A stretch of DNA of 64,000 bases, from positions 20,433-84,432 of the forward strand of contig JARKPR010000049.1 of NCBI GenBank assembly GCA_029975165.1, given 5' to 3'. Below, piece by piece: positions 23,939 to 31,613 of the stretch. Position 1 is the first letter of the stretch. Every line of letters begins with the position of its first letter. Source of the stretch: Selenomonadales bacterium. GTDB taxonomy: Bacteria > Bacillota > Negativicutes > Sporomusales > UBA7701. The position numbers and the translations under genes are program-made. The notes beneath the pieces are model-generated. The model had not been told where the DNA came from. It did not search any database and saw only the letters and a program-made list of their open reading frames with translations.

Positions 23939-24777
23939 TTTCCCTCCTGGCATGGATGCTGTTCAGCCTTCTGGCTGCCTTTCTGGAGAATTTCCAGGAC
24001 CTTGTTGGCCGTTTCCTCGATGGCCTTGTTGGAAACGTCGATGACCGGGCAGTGCAAGCGATGCATGATGCGCTTGGCGTGCTCCAGCTCCTCGTTGATG
24101 CGGTCGATATTGGCGTAGCTGGCGTCGGGGCCCAGGCCCATCGTCCGCAACCGCTCGGCGCGGATCTCGTTGAGCTTGTAAGGGTTGATTATCAGGCCCA
24201 CGACGCGGTAGGACGGCATCTGGAAAAGCTCCTGCGGCGGCGGCACCTCGGGCACCAGCGGCACGTTGGCCACCTTGAGCCGCTTGTGGGCCAGGTACAT
24301 GGCGAGCGGCGTCTTGGAGGTGCGGGAGACGCCGATGAGGACGACGTCGGCCTTGGGTATGCCCCAGGGGTTCTTGCCGTCGTCGTACTTGACGGCGAAC
24401 TCCACCGCCTCGACCCGGCGAAAATACTCCTGGTCGAGCTTGTGCATCAGGCCGGGCTGCAGCTTGGGGGTGAGGTCGGTGGCCTGCTGCACGGCCTGGA
24501 TCATCGGCCCCATAATGTCGATGGTGGCGACATCATACTCTTTCGCCAGCTCGGCCATCGCCGCCCGCAGCTTGGTCGACACCAGAGTGTGGCAAACAAC
24601 GCTGCGCGTGCTGGCGGCTGTCTTGAGCACTTCCTCGATCTGGCGCACCGAATTGATATACGGCACGCGGATGATGTCGAACCGGCTCAGGTCGAACTGG
24701 CTGGCGGTGGCGCGGGCCACCAGCTCGGCCGTTTCGCCGATCGAGTCCGACAGGGCGTAGATTATCGACTGTTGCAC
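23935..24777 (-). CDS. Pyruvate, water dikinase / PPDK regulatory protein (PpsR, DUF299)
   Basis: The protein of about 280 residues has the P-loop-like GVSRTSKTP and the DSIGETAE N-terminus of the PEP synthase/pyruvate phosphate dikinase regulatory family. These bifunctional kinase-phosphorylases use ADP to phosphorylate, and Pi to dephosphorylate, an active-site Thr of the dikinase, switching gluconeogenic PEP formation. GTG 24777 is preferred over ATG 24783 because AGGAGG lies 7 nt before it; either is possible. It is co-transcribed with lepB (4-nt overlap). The dikinase gene itself is not in the window. Confidence 0.92.
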   Translation of the reverse strand: MQQSIIYALSDSIGETAELVARATASQFDLSRFDIIRVPYINSVRQIEEVLKTAASTRSVVCHTLVSTKLRAAMAELAKEYDVATIDIMGPMIQAVQQATDLTPKLQPGLMHKLDQEYFRRVEAVEFAVKYDDGKNPWGIPKADVVLIGVSRTSKTPLAMYLAHKRLKVANVPLVPEVPPPQELFQMPSYRVVGLIINPYKLNEIRAERLRTMGLGPDASYANIDRINEELEHAKRIMHRLHCPVIDVSNKAIEETANKVLEILQKGSQKAEQHPCQEGK

Positions 24778-24796
24778 AACCATTCCTCCTGACCAA

Positions 24797-24845
24797 GGGC
24801 CGTTCAGCAGCCCCCAGATGCAAGGCGGGGGCGTATCAACGGCCC
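24797..24845. repeat. Short foldback repeat, copy E
   Basis: Outer arms GGGCCGTT and AACGGCCC enclose inner arms GCCCCC and GGGGGC around CAGATGCAAGG, the core word of the long foldback copies. It lies in the leader of the ppsR-lepB transcript. Confidence 0.6.
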
Positions 24846-24852
24846 AAGCGAC

Positions 24853-24893
24853 AAAAAGGCCCCCGAGAGAATTATACCCTTTCCCCCGGGGGC
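24853..24893 (-). terminator. Intrinsic terminator of glyS
   Basis: GCCCCCG and CGGGGGC are paired across a 21-nt loop and followed on the minus strand by CTTTTTG. The loop contains the -10 box of the next promoter. Confidence 0.6.
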
Positions 24894-24899
24894 GCGCAA
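24871..24899 (-). promoter_or_regulatory. Sigma-A type promoter of ppsR-lepB
   Basis: Minus-strand TTGCGC (24899-24894) and perfect TATAAT (24876-24871) are separated by 17 nt, inside the glyS terminator region. Confidence 0.65.
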
Positions 24900-24905
24900 G
24901 CGTTG

Positions 24906-26969
24906 CTAGACGGCGACTATTTTCGTAAGGTCGGCGATGCCGGCGGTGAGGCTTGTTATCGCCTTAAGGAGGGCGAGGCGGTTTTCGCGGACGGCGAGGT
25001 CGTCGACCATGACCATCACCTGCACGAAGAAGGCGTCGATGGGGCCGGCCAGGCCGGCCATCGTCTTCAGCACCGCGGCGTAATCCCTGGCGGCGCTTTT
25101 GGCGGCGATCTCCCGCCTAGCGCTATCCAGGGCGGCGTATAGCGCCTTCTCGCCCTCGGTCGCGAACAGGGCCGGGTCGATGGTCTCGCCGGTCGCATTC
25201 TTGGCCAGGTTGCCGGCCCTGGTCAGCGCCTCCACGGCCCGCTGCATGGCCTCGGTAGCGCCGACCTCGGCGAGGGCCTTGGCCCGCAGCCAGGCGTCGT
25301 ACACGTCGTCCGTGGCCGTGGCGAGGATGGCGTCGACCATGTCGTAGCGCACCCCCTCGTCGGCGAGGACATTCTTCAGGCGCAGGCGGAAAAATTCGCT
25401 GATATCTTCGGCCAGCTTGGCGCGGCGCTCTTCGCCGGCGATGGCCAGCAGGTCCGTGGCCGTAGCGGCCAGCTCGCGCAGCGACATGTGGTAGCGGGCG
25501 TCGATAAGGATGTTGACGATGCCCAGGGCCTGGCGGCGGAGGGCGTACGGGTCCTGGGAGCCGGTGGGGATGAGGCCGCGGCTGAAGGTGGCGACGATAT
25601 TGTCCAGCTTGTCGGCGATGCTTACCATTCTCCCGGCCGGCGTCTGCGGCAGGGCGTCGCCGGCGAACCGCGGCAGGTAGTGCTCGTACACCGCCTCGGC
25701 CACCACCGGTTTCTCGCCGCCAAGCTTGGCGTATTCGCGGCCCATGACGCCCTGCAGCTCGGTGAACTCGCACACCATGCCGGTCACGAGGTCGGCCTTG
25801 GCGAGATGGGCGCCGCGTTCGGCCGCAGCCGACTCGGCCTTCGGCAGGCCGGCCGCCGTGGCGATCTTGGCCGCCAGTTTCTCCAGGCGGACCGTTTTGT
25901 CGTACATCGTCCCCAGGCCTTCCTGGAAGACGACCGTTTTCAGCTTTTCCACCCGCTCGGCCAAAGCCACCTTCTTATCCTCCTCGAAGAAGAAGCGGGC
26001 ATCGGCGAGGCGGGCTTTCAGCACCCGCTCGTTGCCGCGGCGGACGACATCGATGTAGTCCTGGCCGCCGTTGCGGACGGTGATGAACACCGGCAGCAGG
26101 CTGCCGTCGGCGGCGAAAACGGGGAAATAGCGCTGATGCTCGCGCATCGGCGTGATGACCGCCTCGGCCGGCAGGGCGAGGTACTTGTCCTCGAACCGCC
26201 CGCACAGCGCGGTGGGGTATTCCACAAGGAAGACGACCTCTTCCAAGAGATCCTCGTCGATGACCGCCGTGCCCCCCTGCTGGACGGCCAGCTTCTCCAC
26301 CTGCTCGCGGATGACCTGGCGGCGGAGATTCTGGTCGACCATCACGTGGTGGTCGGTCATCCGCACGAAATACTCCTCGGCCGCGGCCAGCTTCACCGGC
26401 CCCTTGCTGAGGAAGCGGTGGCCGTAGCTCGCGTCGCCGGCCGTCACCTCGGCGAGCGTGAACGGCACCACCTCGCGGCCGAACAGGGCCACCAGCCAGC
26501 GGATAGGGCGGGCGAACCGCAGGTCGAGGTCGCCCCAGCGCATGCTTTTCGGAAAATTCAGGGCGGTGATTATCTCCGGCAGCAGTTCGGGCAGGATGCC
26601 AGCCACCGGCTGGCCGGCCTCGTGGACGGCGGCGTACACGTAGCCGTCGCGGACGACGAGCTGGGCGACGTCGATCCCCTGGCCGCGGGCGAAGCCCTGG
26701 GCCGCCTTGGTCGGCTTGCCGTCGGCGTCGAACGCGATCTTGACCGCCGGACCCTTGTTCTCGCTGTGGCGGTCGGCCTGCTGCTCGGCCATCTCCCTGA
26801 CCAGCAGCGCCAGGCGGCGGGGCGTCCCGAACGTCTGCACCTCGCCGCAGGCGATGCGCCGCTCGGCCAGCTTGGCCTTGGCGATGTCGGCCAACTGGGC
26901 GAGCGCGGCCGGCATGAACTTGGCGGGGATCTCCTCGCTGCCGATTTCCAGCAGCAGATTCTTGGCCAT
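24906..26969 (-). CDS. glyS: Glycyl-tRNA synthetase beta subunit
   Basis: This 687-residue subunit of the alpha2-beta2 bacterial enzyme starts LLLEIGSEEIPAKFM, has an HD-like central domain (EHYLPRFAGDALP region) and a C-terminal DALR-type anticodon-binding region. It is needed with GlyQ for glycylation of tRNA-Gly. It starts 1 nt after the glyQ stop, so the pair forms one operon under the T-box leader. Length is normal. Confidence 0.96.
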   Translation of the reverse strand: MAKNLLLEIGSEEIPAKFMPAALAQLADIAKAKLAERRIACGEVQTFGTPRRLALLVREMAEQQADRHSENKGPAVKIAFDADGKPTKAAQGFARGQGIDVAQLVVRDGYVYAAVHEAGQPVAGILPELLPEIITALNFPKSMRWGDLDLRFARPIRWLVALFGREVVPFTLAEVTAGDASYGHRFLSKGPVKLAAAEEYFVRMTDHHVMVDQNLRRQVIREQVEKLAVQQGGTAVIDEDLLEEVVFLVEYPTALCGRFEDKYLALPAEAVITPMREHQRYFPVFAADGSLLPVFITVRNGGQDYIDVVRRGNERVLKARLADARFFFEEDKKVALAERVEKLKTVVFQEGLGTMYDKTVRLEKLAAKIATAAGLPKAESAAAERGAHLAKADLVTGMVCEFTELQGVMGREYAKLGGEKPVVAEAVYEHYLPRFAGDALPQTPAGRMVSIADKLDNIVATFSRGLIPTGSQDPYALRRQALGIVNILIDARYHMSLRELAATATDLLAIAGEERRAKLAEDISEFFRLRLKNVLADEGVRYDMVDAILATATDDVYDAWLRAKALAEVGATEAMQRAVEALTRAGNLAKNATGETIDPALFATEGEKALYAALDSARREIAAKSAARDYAAVLKTMAGLAGPIDAFFVQVMVMVDDLAVRENRLALLKAITSLTAGIADLTKIVAV

Positions 26970-26970
26970 A

Positions 26971-27846
26971 TTATTGACCCCCTTTCAGAAGCGGGTAACC
27001 GAGTTTCTCCCGCTGGGCCAGGTACCCCTGGGCGCACAGGCGGGCCAGGTTGCGGACCCGGCCGATGAAGGCGGTGCGCTCGCTGACGCTGATCGCGCCG
27101 CGGGCGTCCAGCAGGTTGAAAGCATGGGAGCATTTCAGCACATAATCATAGGCCGGCAGGACGTAACCGAGATCGACGACGCGGACGGCCTCCTTCTCGT
27201 ACATGTCGAACAGCGTGAAGAGCATGTTCGCGTCGGACAGCTCGAAATTATAGACCGACTGCTCGACCTCGTTGCGGTGAAAGACGTCGCCGTAGGTGAT
27301 GCCGCTCACCCACTCGATGTCGAAGACGTTCTCCTTGCCCTGGATGTACATCGCTAGGCGCTCCAGGCCGTAGGTGATCTCCACCGACACCGGCTTGACA
27401 TCGATGCTGCCCACCTGCTGGAAATAAGTGAACTGCGTGATCTCCATGCCGTCCAGCCACACCTCCCAGCCCAGGCCCCAGGCACCGAGGGTCGGCGACT
27501 CCCAGTTGTCCTCGACGAAGCGGATGTCGTGCTCGTCGGGGTTGATGCCCAGACGGGCCAGGCTTTCCAGGTAAAGGTCCTGGATGTTGGCCGGCGACGG
27601 CTTCATAATGACCTGATATTGGTGATGCTGGAACAGGCGGTTGGGGTTGTCGCCGTAGCGGCCGTCGGCCGGGCGGCGGGAAGGCTCGACGTAGGCCACG
27701 TTCCACGGCTCGGGGCCGAGGGCGCGCAGGAAGGTGGCCGGGTTCATCGTGCCGGCGCCCTTCTCCACGTCGTAGGGCTGCTGGATGATGCACTTCTGTT
27801 CAGCCCAGAAGTTCTCCAGGGTCAGGATTATTTCCTGAAAGGTCAT
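26971..27846 (-). CDS. glyQ: Glycyl-tRNA synthetase alpha subunit
   Basis: This 291-residue catalytic subunit has a class II synthetase fold: [28 protein letters not shown] is motif-2-like, and [17 protein letters not shown] and [11 protein letters not shown] (motif 3) follow. It binds ATP and glycine and works with GlyS. ATG 27846 lies about 37 nt after the leader terminator. Glycine-tRNA charging controls its transcription through the T-box upstream. Confidence 0.97.
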   Translation of the reverse strand: MTFQEIILTLENFWAEQKCIIQQPYDVEKGAGTMNPATFLRALGPEPWNVAYVEPSRRPADGRYGDNPNRLFQHHQYQVIMKPSPANIQDLYLESLARLGINPDEHDIRFVEDNWESPTLGAWGLGWEVWLDGMEITQFTYFQQVGSIDVKPVSVEITYGLERLAMYIQGKENVFDIEWVSGITYGDVFHRNEVEQSVYNFELSDANMLFTLFDMYEKEAVRVVDLGYVLPAYDYVLKCSHAFNLLDARGAISVSERTAFIGRVRNLARLCAQGYLAQREKLGYPLLKGGQ

Positions 27847-27882
27847 GTCATCGCCTCCTGTTGCTTGGAATCAAAAAGAAAA

Positions 27883-27924
27883 CAAAAAACTCCCGTCCCG
27901 TAACGTACGTTACAGGGACGGGAG
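27883..27924 (-). terminator. T-box leader terminator
   Basis: On the minus strand CTCCCGTCCC(T)GTAAC pairs with GTTAC-GGGACGGGAG and is followed by TTTTTTG. Uncharged tRNA-Gly would favour the alternative antiterminator that uses the T-box sequence. Confidence 0.85.
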
Positions 27925-28116
27925 CGTACTCCCGCGGTTCCACCCTGCTTGGCCGCAAAAAATGCGGCCCGCTTTGTATATAGCGGGATTTACTCTCCCT
28001 ATCCGGGATTTCCGCCCGCGGCTCGGGAACGCCTTCGCCCGCCTGCACCGGGCTTGCACCCTCCCCGGTTCGCTTCGGTCGGCAGGTTACTTTTTTCCTT
28101 CATCGCCTTAGTTCTG
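27883..28116 (-). promoter_or_regulatory. Glycine T-box riboswitch leader of glyQS
   Basis: On the minus strand the T-box sequence AGGGTGGAACCGCGG (27946-27932) precedes the terminator. The 5' part has the AGCGAACCGGGG...GGTGCAAGCCCGG apical motif of stem I, much like the B. subtilis glyQS leader. A GGC glycine specifier in GAAGGCGTTCCC falls at 28033-28031. The leader is the short glyQS form. It senses uncharged tRNA-Gly and lets transcription continue into glyQ-glyS. Confidence 0.92.
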
Positions 28117-28122
28117 CCTTAA

Positions 28123-28151
28123 AATATAGCAAATTTGCCCTGCCCTGTCAA
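28123..28151 (-). promoter_or_regulatory. Sigma-A type promoter of the glyQS leader
   Basis: Minus-strand perfect TTGACA (28151-28146) and TATATT (28128-28123) are spaced by 17 nt. The -35 box abuts the stop codon of the upstream DUF4342 gene. Confidence 0.85.
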
Positions 28152-28595
28152 TCACAAACCGCCGTGCGGCCTCTCGCGGTCGTCGTACTCCCGCCCCTTC
28201 GCCGTCTCCTCGTCCGCGCCGTCGCCGCGCCGCACCACCTCGATAGTGCAGCGCTTGAGGACGGCCACCAGCACGCCCAGAGCCGCCAGCTGCGGCAGGA
28301 ATACCGCGCTGATTGCCCCCAGGGTCACCGGAATCTCCACCAGCACCTTGTCGTCCTGCTTGACGCGGATCTTCGTCACATTGCCCTGATGGACGAGCTC
28401 CTTCACCTTGTCGACGACCTCGCCGGATTTTACCGAGAACTCCTCCGTCCAGCCGCTCGGCCTCTTGGTCTCCAGGTCGACCAGCGCGTCGACGACGTTG
28501 CCGCCGGCCCGTTCCAGCGCTTCCTTGGCCTCACGGTAAGATACGCCGGCGCGGTCGCGGATGGCGTCGATCTTTTCGAGCGTAATATCCTCCAT
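28152..28595 (-). CDS. DUF4342-type protein with UBA-like N-terminal domain
   Basis: This 147-residue protein has residues 1-45 resembling a UBA/TS-N fold (ITLEKIDAIRDRAGVSYREAKEALERAGGNVVDALVDLE). A DUF4342 domain follows with a basic strand pair (TKIRVKQDDKVLVEIPVTLG) and a hydrophobic segment (PQLAALGVLVAVL). A charged tail completes it. Function is unknown. It ends the DUF502-CNNM-yqzL-recO gene run, 27 nt after recO and just before the glyQS promoter. Confidence 0.82.
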   Translation of the reverse strand: MEDITLEKIDAIRDRAGVSYREAKEALERAGGNVVDALVDLETKRPSGWTEEFSVKSGEVVDKVKELVHQGNVTKIRVKQDDKVLVEIPVTLGAISAVFLPQLAALGVLVAVLKRCTIEVVRRGDGADEETAKGREYDDRERPHGGL

Positions 28596-28622
28596 AGCCC
28601 TTCCTCCTGCTGCTTCTTTCTT

Positions 28623-29390
28623 CTATCGTTCCCGCCCGCCGGCGGTTTTATCCCCGGCCACGGCGGCGATGAACGCCAGCGACTTAAGCGGCTTGTCGAG
28701 CCGCCAGGTAAGAAACTCGCCCAGCAGCCGTTCGGTCTCCATGAGAACGGCGCCCGTCACCGAGAAACTGCCCGGCGCGGCGAAATCGAGGCCGAGCAGC
28801 CGGACGAGAAAATCCCGCCCCTCGGCGCCGAACGCGGGCAGGTGGGGTTCGGCGCAGCCGGCGCAGGCCCCGCCGCCGGCGGCCGCGTCGAAGCGGGCCG
28901 GGAAAACGAGCGGCCGGCCGCAGACGACGCACCGCCCGCACTCGGGCCGGAACCCGGCCAGGGCAAGGAGCTGCAGCGCGGCCGCCAGGGCCGTTATGCG
29001 GACATTGCGGCTGCCGAGGAGGGCGAAGGCGGCCAGCAGCAGCTCGAAGGCCGCCGGCTCAGGCTCCCGTTCGGGCCACAGCTCGGCGACCAGTTCGGCC
29101 AGCAACGCGGCGTACGCCATCCGGTCGAGGTCTTCGCGCAGCTCGCGGAAAGACTGCCTGATGGCGCACTGCTTGACCGTTTCGCTGCCCTTGCCCGCCG
29201 CCAGCACCAGGTCGACGTGGGCGAAGGCCTGCGTGCAGCCCGCCAGCTCGCTGCGCGGCCGGCGCGCCCCGTAGGCCACCGCCGACAGCTTGCCGTACTC
29301 GCGGGAAAATAAAGTCACCATCCGGCTGGTGGCGTCGTAATCGCGCACCGCCAGCAGGATGGCCTCGCATTTGTAAAGTCCCACCGGCAA
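28623..29390 (-). CDS. recO: DNA repair protein RecO
   Basis: This 255-residue protein has an N-terminal OB fold (YKCEAILLAVRDYDATSRMVTLFSREYGKL) and a C-terminal helical domain with a Cys4 zinc site (CGRCVVCGR, CAGC). RecO loads RecA onto SSB-coated DNA in RecFOR recombination. The TTG at 29390 directly follows the yqzL stop codon; GTG 29384 is an alternative with better spacing to GGGAG. The order era ... yqzL-recO-glyQS is the standard Firmicute neighbourhood. Confidence 0.93.
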   Translation of the reverse strand: MPVGLYKCEAILLAVRDYDATSRMVTLFSREYGKLSAVAYGARRPRSELAGCTQAFAHVDLVLAAGKGSETVKQCAIRQSFRELREDLDRMAYAALLAELVAELWPEREPEPAAFELLLAAFALLGSRNVRITALAAALQLLALAGFRPECGRCVVCGRPLVFPARFDAAAGGGACAGCAEPHLPAFGAEGRDFLVRLLGLDFAAPGSFSVTGAVLMETERLLGEFLTWRLDKPLKSLAFIAAVAGDKTAGGRER

Positions 29391-29510
29391 CTACTCCCGG
29401 CCCGTCCGGGAGGCGCCCGGCTGATATTCGAGACACTGGCGGTAAAGCATGTACGCCCCGATATCGCCGGTGCTGAGAAAAATGTCCCACATCAGTTCCC
29501 TTAGCAACAT
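29391..29510 (-). CDS. yqzL: YqzL-family small protein (39 aa)
   Basis: This small frame encodes MLLRELMWDIFLSTGDIGAY followed by MLYRQCLEYQ and a short charged tail. The W-x-x-F-x-x-T-G-x-I/V-x-x-Y-L/M-x-Y/F pattern is that of the YqzL family, which sits just before recO in Bacillus and relatives. ATG 29510 has AAGGGA about 8 nt upstream. Its TAG touches the TTG start of recO, so translation is coupled. Function is unknown. Confidence 0.8.
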   Translation of the reverse strand: MLLRELMWDIFLSTGDIGAYMLYRQCLEYQPGASRTGRE

Positions 29511-29552
29511 GCGCACATCCCTTCGATCGGTTTGTTTTGCGCAGCCGGCCGG

Positions 29553-30866
29553 TTACGGCAGATTGCCCCGCCCGCCGTCGTCGTCGGGCGCGTCGGCGGG
29601 CGTGAGCGGCACGGCCCGCACCCTTACGACCCGAAACCCGTTTACCTGGAGAACGGAAAAGCGGTAGTCGCCGATATCCACTTGATCGCCCAGCTCGGGG
29701 CGGCGGCCGAGAAAACCGAAAATGTAGCCGCCGAGAGTGTCCTCCTCGTGCTCTTCGAGACGGATATTGAGAAGCTCGGCCACATCGTCCAAAAGCACGC
29801 GGCCGTCGAACTCGAAGCTCCCGTCCGGGAGGCGCTCGATCTCCGCCTCGCCGACAGTATCGTGCTCATCCTGGATGTCGCCGACGATCTCCTCCAGCAC
29901 ATCTTCAAGGGCGACCAGGCCGGCGGTGCCGCCGTACTCGTCGGCCACCACCGCCAGGTGGGTGCGCTTGCGGCGCATCGCCTGCAACAGCCTGGCGACC
30001 GACATGCCCTCCGGGACGACGAGAATCTCCCGCATGACGGCGCGCAGGTCCTTCTCGTCCGTACCGCACAGGTCGAGATCCATCAGGTCGCGGATATGCA
30101 CCATGCCGATGACGTGGTCCTTGTCCTCGACGCACAGCGGATAGCGGGTATGGCCGGTCTCCCGCACCACCCGCATATTCTCCGCGAAGGGATCGTCGGT
30201 GAACAGGCAGACCATGTCCTGGCGCGGCACCATGACCTCCCGCGCCAGCCGGTCGGCAAAATCGAAAACATTGTCCAGCAGCTCGCTCTCCATCTGGTCG
30301 AGCACACCGCCGCGATGGCTGGCGTTGACGATCATCCGCAGCTCTTCCTCGGAGTGGGCCACCTCGGCCTCGGTAGCCGGCTTGAAACCCATCATAGCCA
30401 AGATCGTCCAGGCGACTTTATTGAATAACGCGATGATGGGATAGCCCAGTTTGCTGAAGATATAAAGCGGCCAGGCAACCCGCAAGGTCATCTGTTCGGC
30501 CCGTTGGATAGCCACGGATTTCGGTATCAGCTCGCCGAGAACAATATGCAGGAAAGTAATGATCGCAAAACCGAAAGCCACACTGATGGTATGGACTAAC
30601 CATGTCGCCCCGGGGAAAAAATCGTAGACCAGCGGTGCGATGAGGGCGGCAACAGCCGGTTCGCCCAGCCAGCCAAGTCCCAGCGAAGCCAGCGTTATCC
30701 CCAGCTGGGTGGCGCTAAGATACGCATCAATCGAAGATACTATCTTCAAGGCAAGTTTTGCGCTGCCCGCGCCTTGCGCGCTCAATTCCTCCAGCCGCGT
30801 GCGGCGGACCTTCACCAGGGCGAATTCGGCGACGACAAAGAAGGCGTTCAGCAGCACGAGCAACAA
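29553..30866 (-). CDS. CNNM-CBS-CorC_HlyC membrane protein (hemolysin C / MpfA type)
   Basis: This protein of at least 437 residues has an N-terminal DUF21/CNNM transmembrane domain (NAFFVVAEFALVKVRRTRLEEL, then helices to about 145). Two CBS domains (about 190-310) and a C-terminal CorC_HlyC FAD-like domain with GGTAGLVALEDVLEEIVGDI follow. Such proteins act in Mg2+ efflux or homeostasis. The first conventional start, TTG 30866, lacks a ribosome-binding site and trims the first helix. An ATC at 30908, seven nt after AGGGGGAG, would give an N-terminus IDSSINSIVALAAALLL. The real start is probably upstream of the one given. Confidence 0.88.
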   Translation of the reverse strand: MLLVLLNAFFVVAEFALVKVRRTRLEELSAQGAGSAKLALKIVSSIDAYLSATQLGITLASLGLGWLGEPAVAALIAPLVYDFFPGATWLVHTISVAFGFAIITFLHIVLGELIPKSVAIQRAEQMTLRVAWPLYIFSKLGYPIIALFNKVAWTILAMMGFKPATEAEVAHSEEELRMIVNASHRGGVLDQMESELLDNVFDFADRLAREVMVPRQDMVCLFTDDPFAENMRVVRETGHTRYPLCVEDKDHVIGMVHIRDLMDLDLCGTDEKDLRAVMREILVVPEGMSVARLLQAMRRKRTHLAVVADEYGGTAGLVALEDVLEEIVGDIQDEHDTVGEAEIERLPDGSFEFDGRVLLDDVAELLNIRLEEHEEDTLGGYIFGFLGRRPELGDQVDIGDYRFSVLQVNGFRVVRVRAVPLTPADAPDDDGGRGNLP

Positions 30867-30921
30867 GGCGGCCGCGAGGGCAACGATGCTATTGATAGAC
30901 GAGTCGATAGCGCATCTCCCC

Positions 30922-31509
30922 CTAGGGTTTGGTCGCTTCGTAGCCGCGCGGCATGACGGTGCCCGCGGTCAGAATGTATTGCAGCGCGCTTTCGCTGGTC
31001 ACGTCTAAGGGTATTATATCCCGCTTCGGCACGATAATATTAAAGCCGGCGGTCATGTTGAGGCTCATGGGGATGAAGACGCAGACGCACTCCTCGTCCA
31101 GATGGCCGGCGACGGCCGGCGACAGGTCGGTCATGACGAAGCCGAGCGCCTTGGCCCCGGGATGGGGGAAAGGCACCAGCACCGCATGCTTGAACATGTT
31201 ATGGGACTCGAACACGGCGGTCGACAGTTGCTTGACGCTGTTGTAGACGAACTTGAGGACGGGAATCTTCGACAGCATCCGTTCGCCCAGGGCGATGAGC
31301 CGCTGCATGATCCAGTGGGACGACAGCCAGCCCACGAGGAGGATTATCGCTATTACGGCGACCAGCCCGAAGCCCGGGAACCTGACCGGCAGATGGCGGC
31401 CGAGGATCGACTCGGTGAATCCCAGTATCTGGACGACGACGAAAAAGGTAATCGCCACCGGCACGATGACGATCAGCCCGTTGATGAAGTATCGGGACAG
31501 GGTTTTCAT
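30922..31509 (-). CDS. DUF502 membrane protein
   Basis: This 195-residue protein has two transmembrane helices (about 7-32 and 47-68) and a soluble beta-rich domain holding PVLKFVYNSVKQL, LVPFPHPGAKALGFVM and SLNMTAGFNIIVPKRDIIPLD, the signature of DUF502. Function is not known in bacteria. It is the first gene after a clear promoter, followed by the CNNM gene, yqzL, recO and the DUF4342 gene. Confidence 0.88.
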   Translation of the reverse strand: MKTLSRYFINGLIVIVPVAITFFVVVQILGFTESILGRHLPVRFPGFGLVAVIAIILLVGWLSSHWIMQRLIALGERMLSKIPVLKFVYNSVKQLSTAVFESHNMFKHAVLVPFPHPGAKALGFVMTDLSPAVAGHLDEECVCVFIPMSLNMTAGFNIIVPKRDIIPLDVTSESALQYILTAGTVMPRGYEATKP

Positions 31510-31527
31510 ATTGCACCTCTAAAACCA

Positions 31528-31556
31528 ATCATAACATTAGGCCCGGTTGCGGTCAA
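31528..31556 (-). promoter_or_regulatory. Sigma-A type promoter of the DUF502-recO transcript
   Basis: Minus-strand TTGACC (31556-31551) and TATGAT (31533-31528) are separated by 17 nt, about 19 nt before the DUF502 start. Confidence 0.7.
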
Positions 31557-31586
31557 TAAATATAACGGCCTTCGCATAACGCATTA

Positions 31587-31612
31587 GAAAAGGACTGCCC
31601 GCGGCAGCCCTT
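31587..31612 (-). terminator. Intrinsic terminator after the MgtE_N/CBS gene
   Basis: AAGGGCTGCC and GGCAGTCCTT (one mismatch) around GCG are followed on the minus strand by TTCT. Confidence 0.65.
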
Positions 31613-31613
31613 A

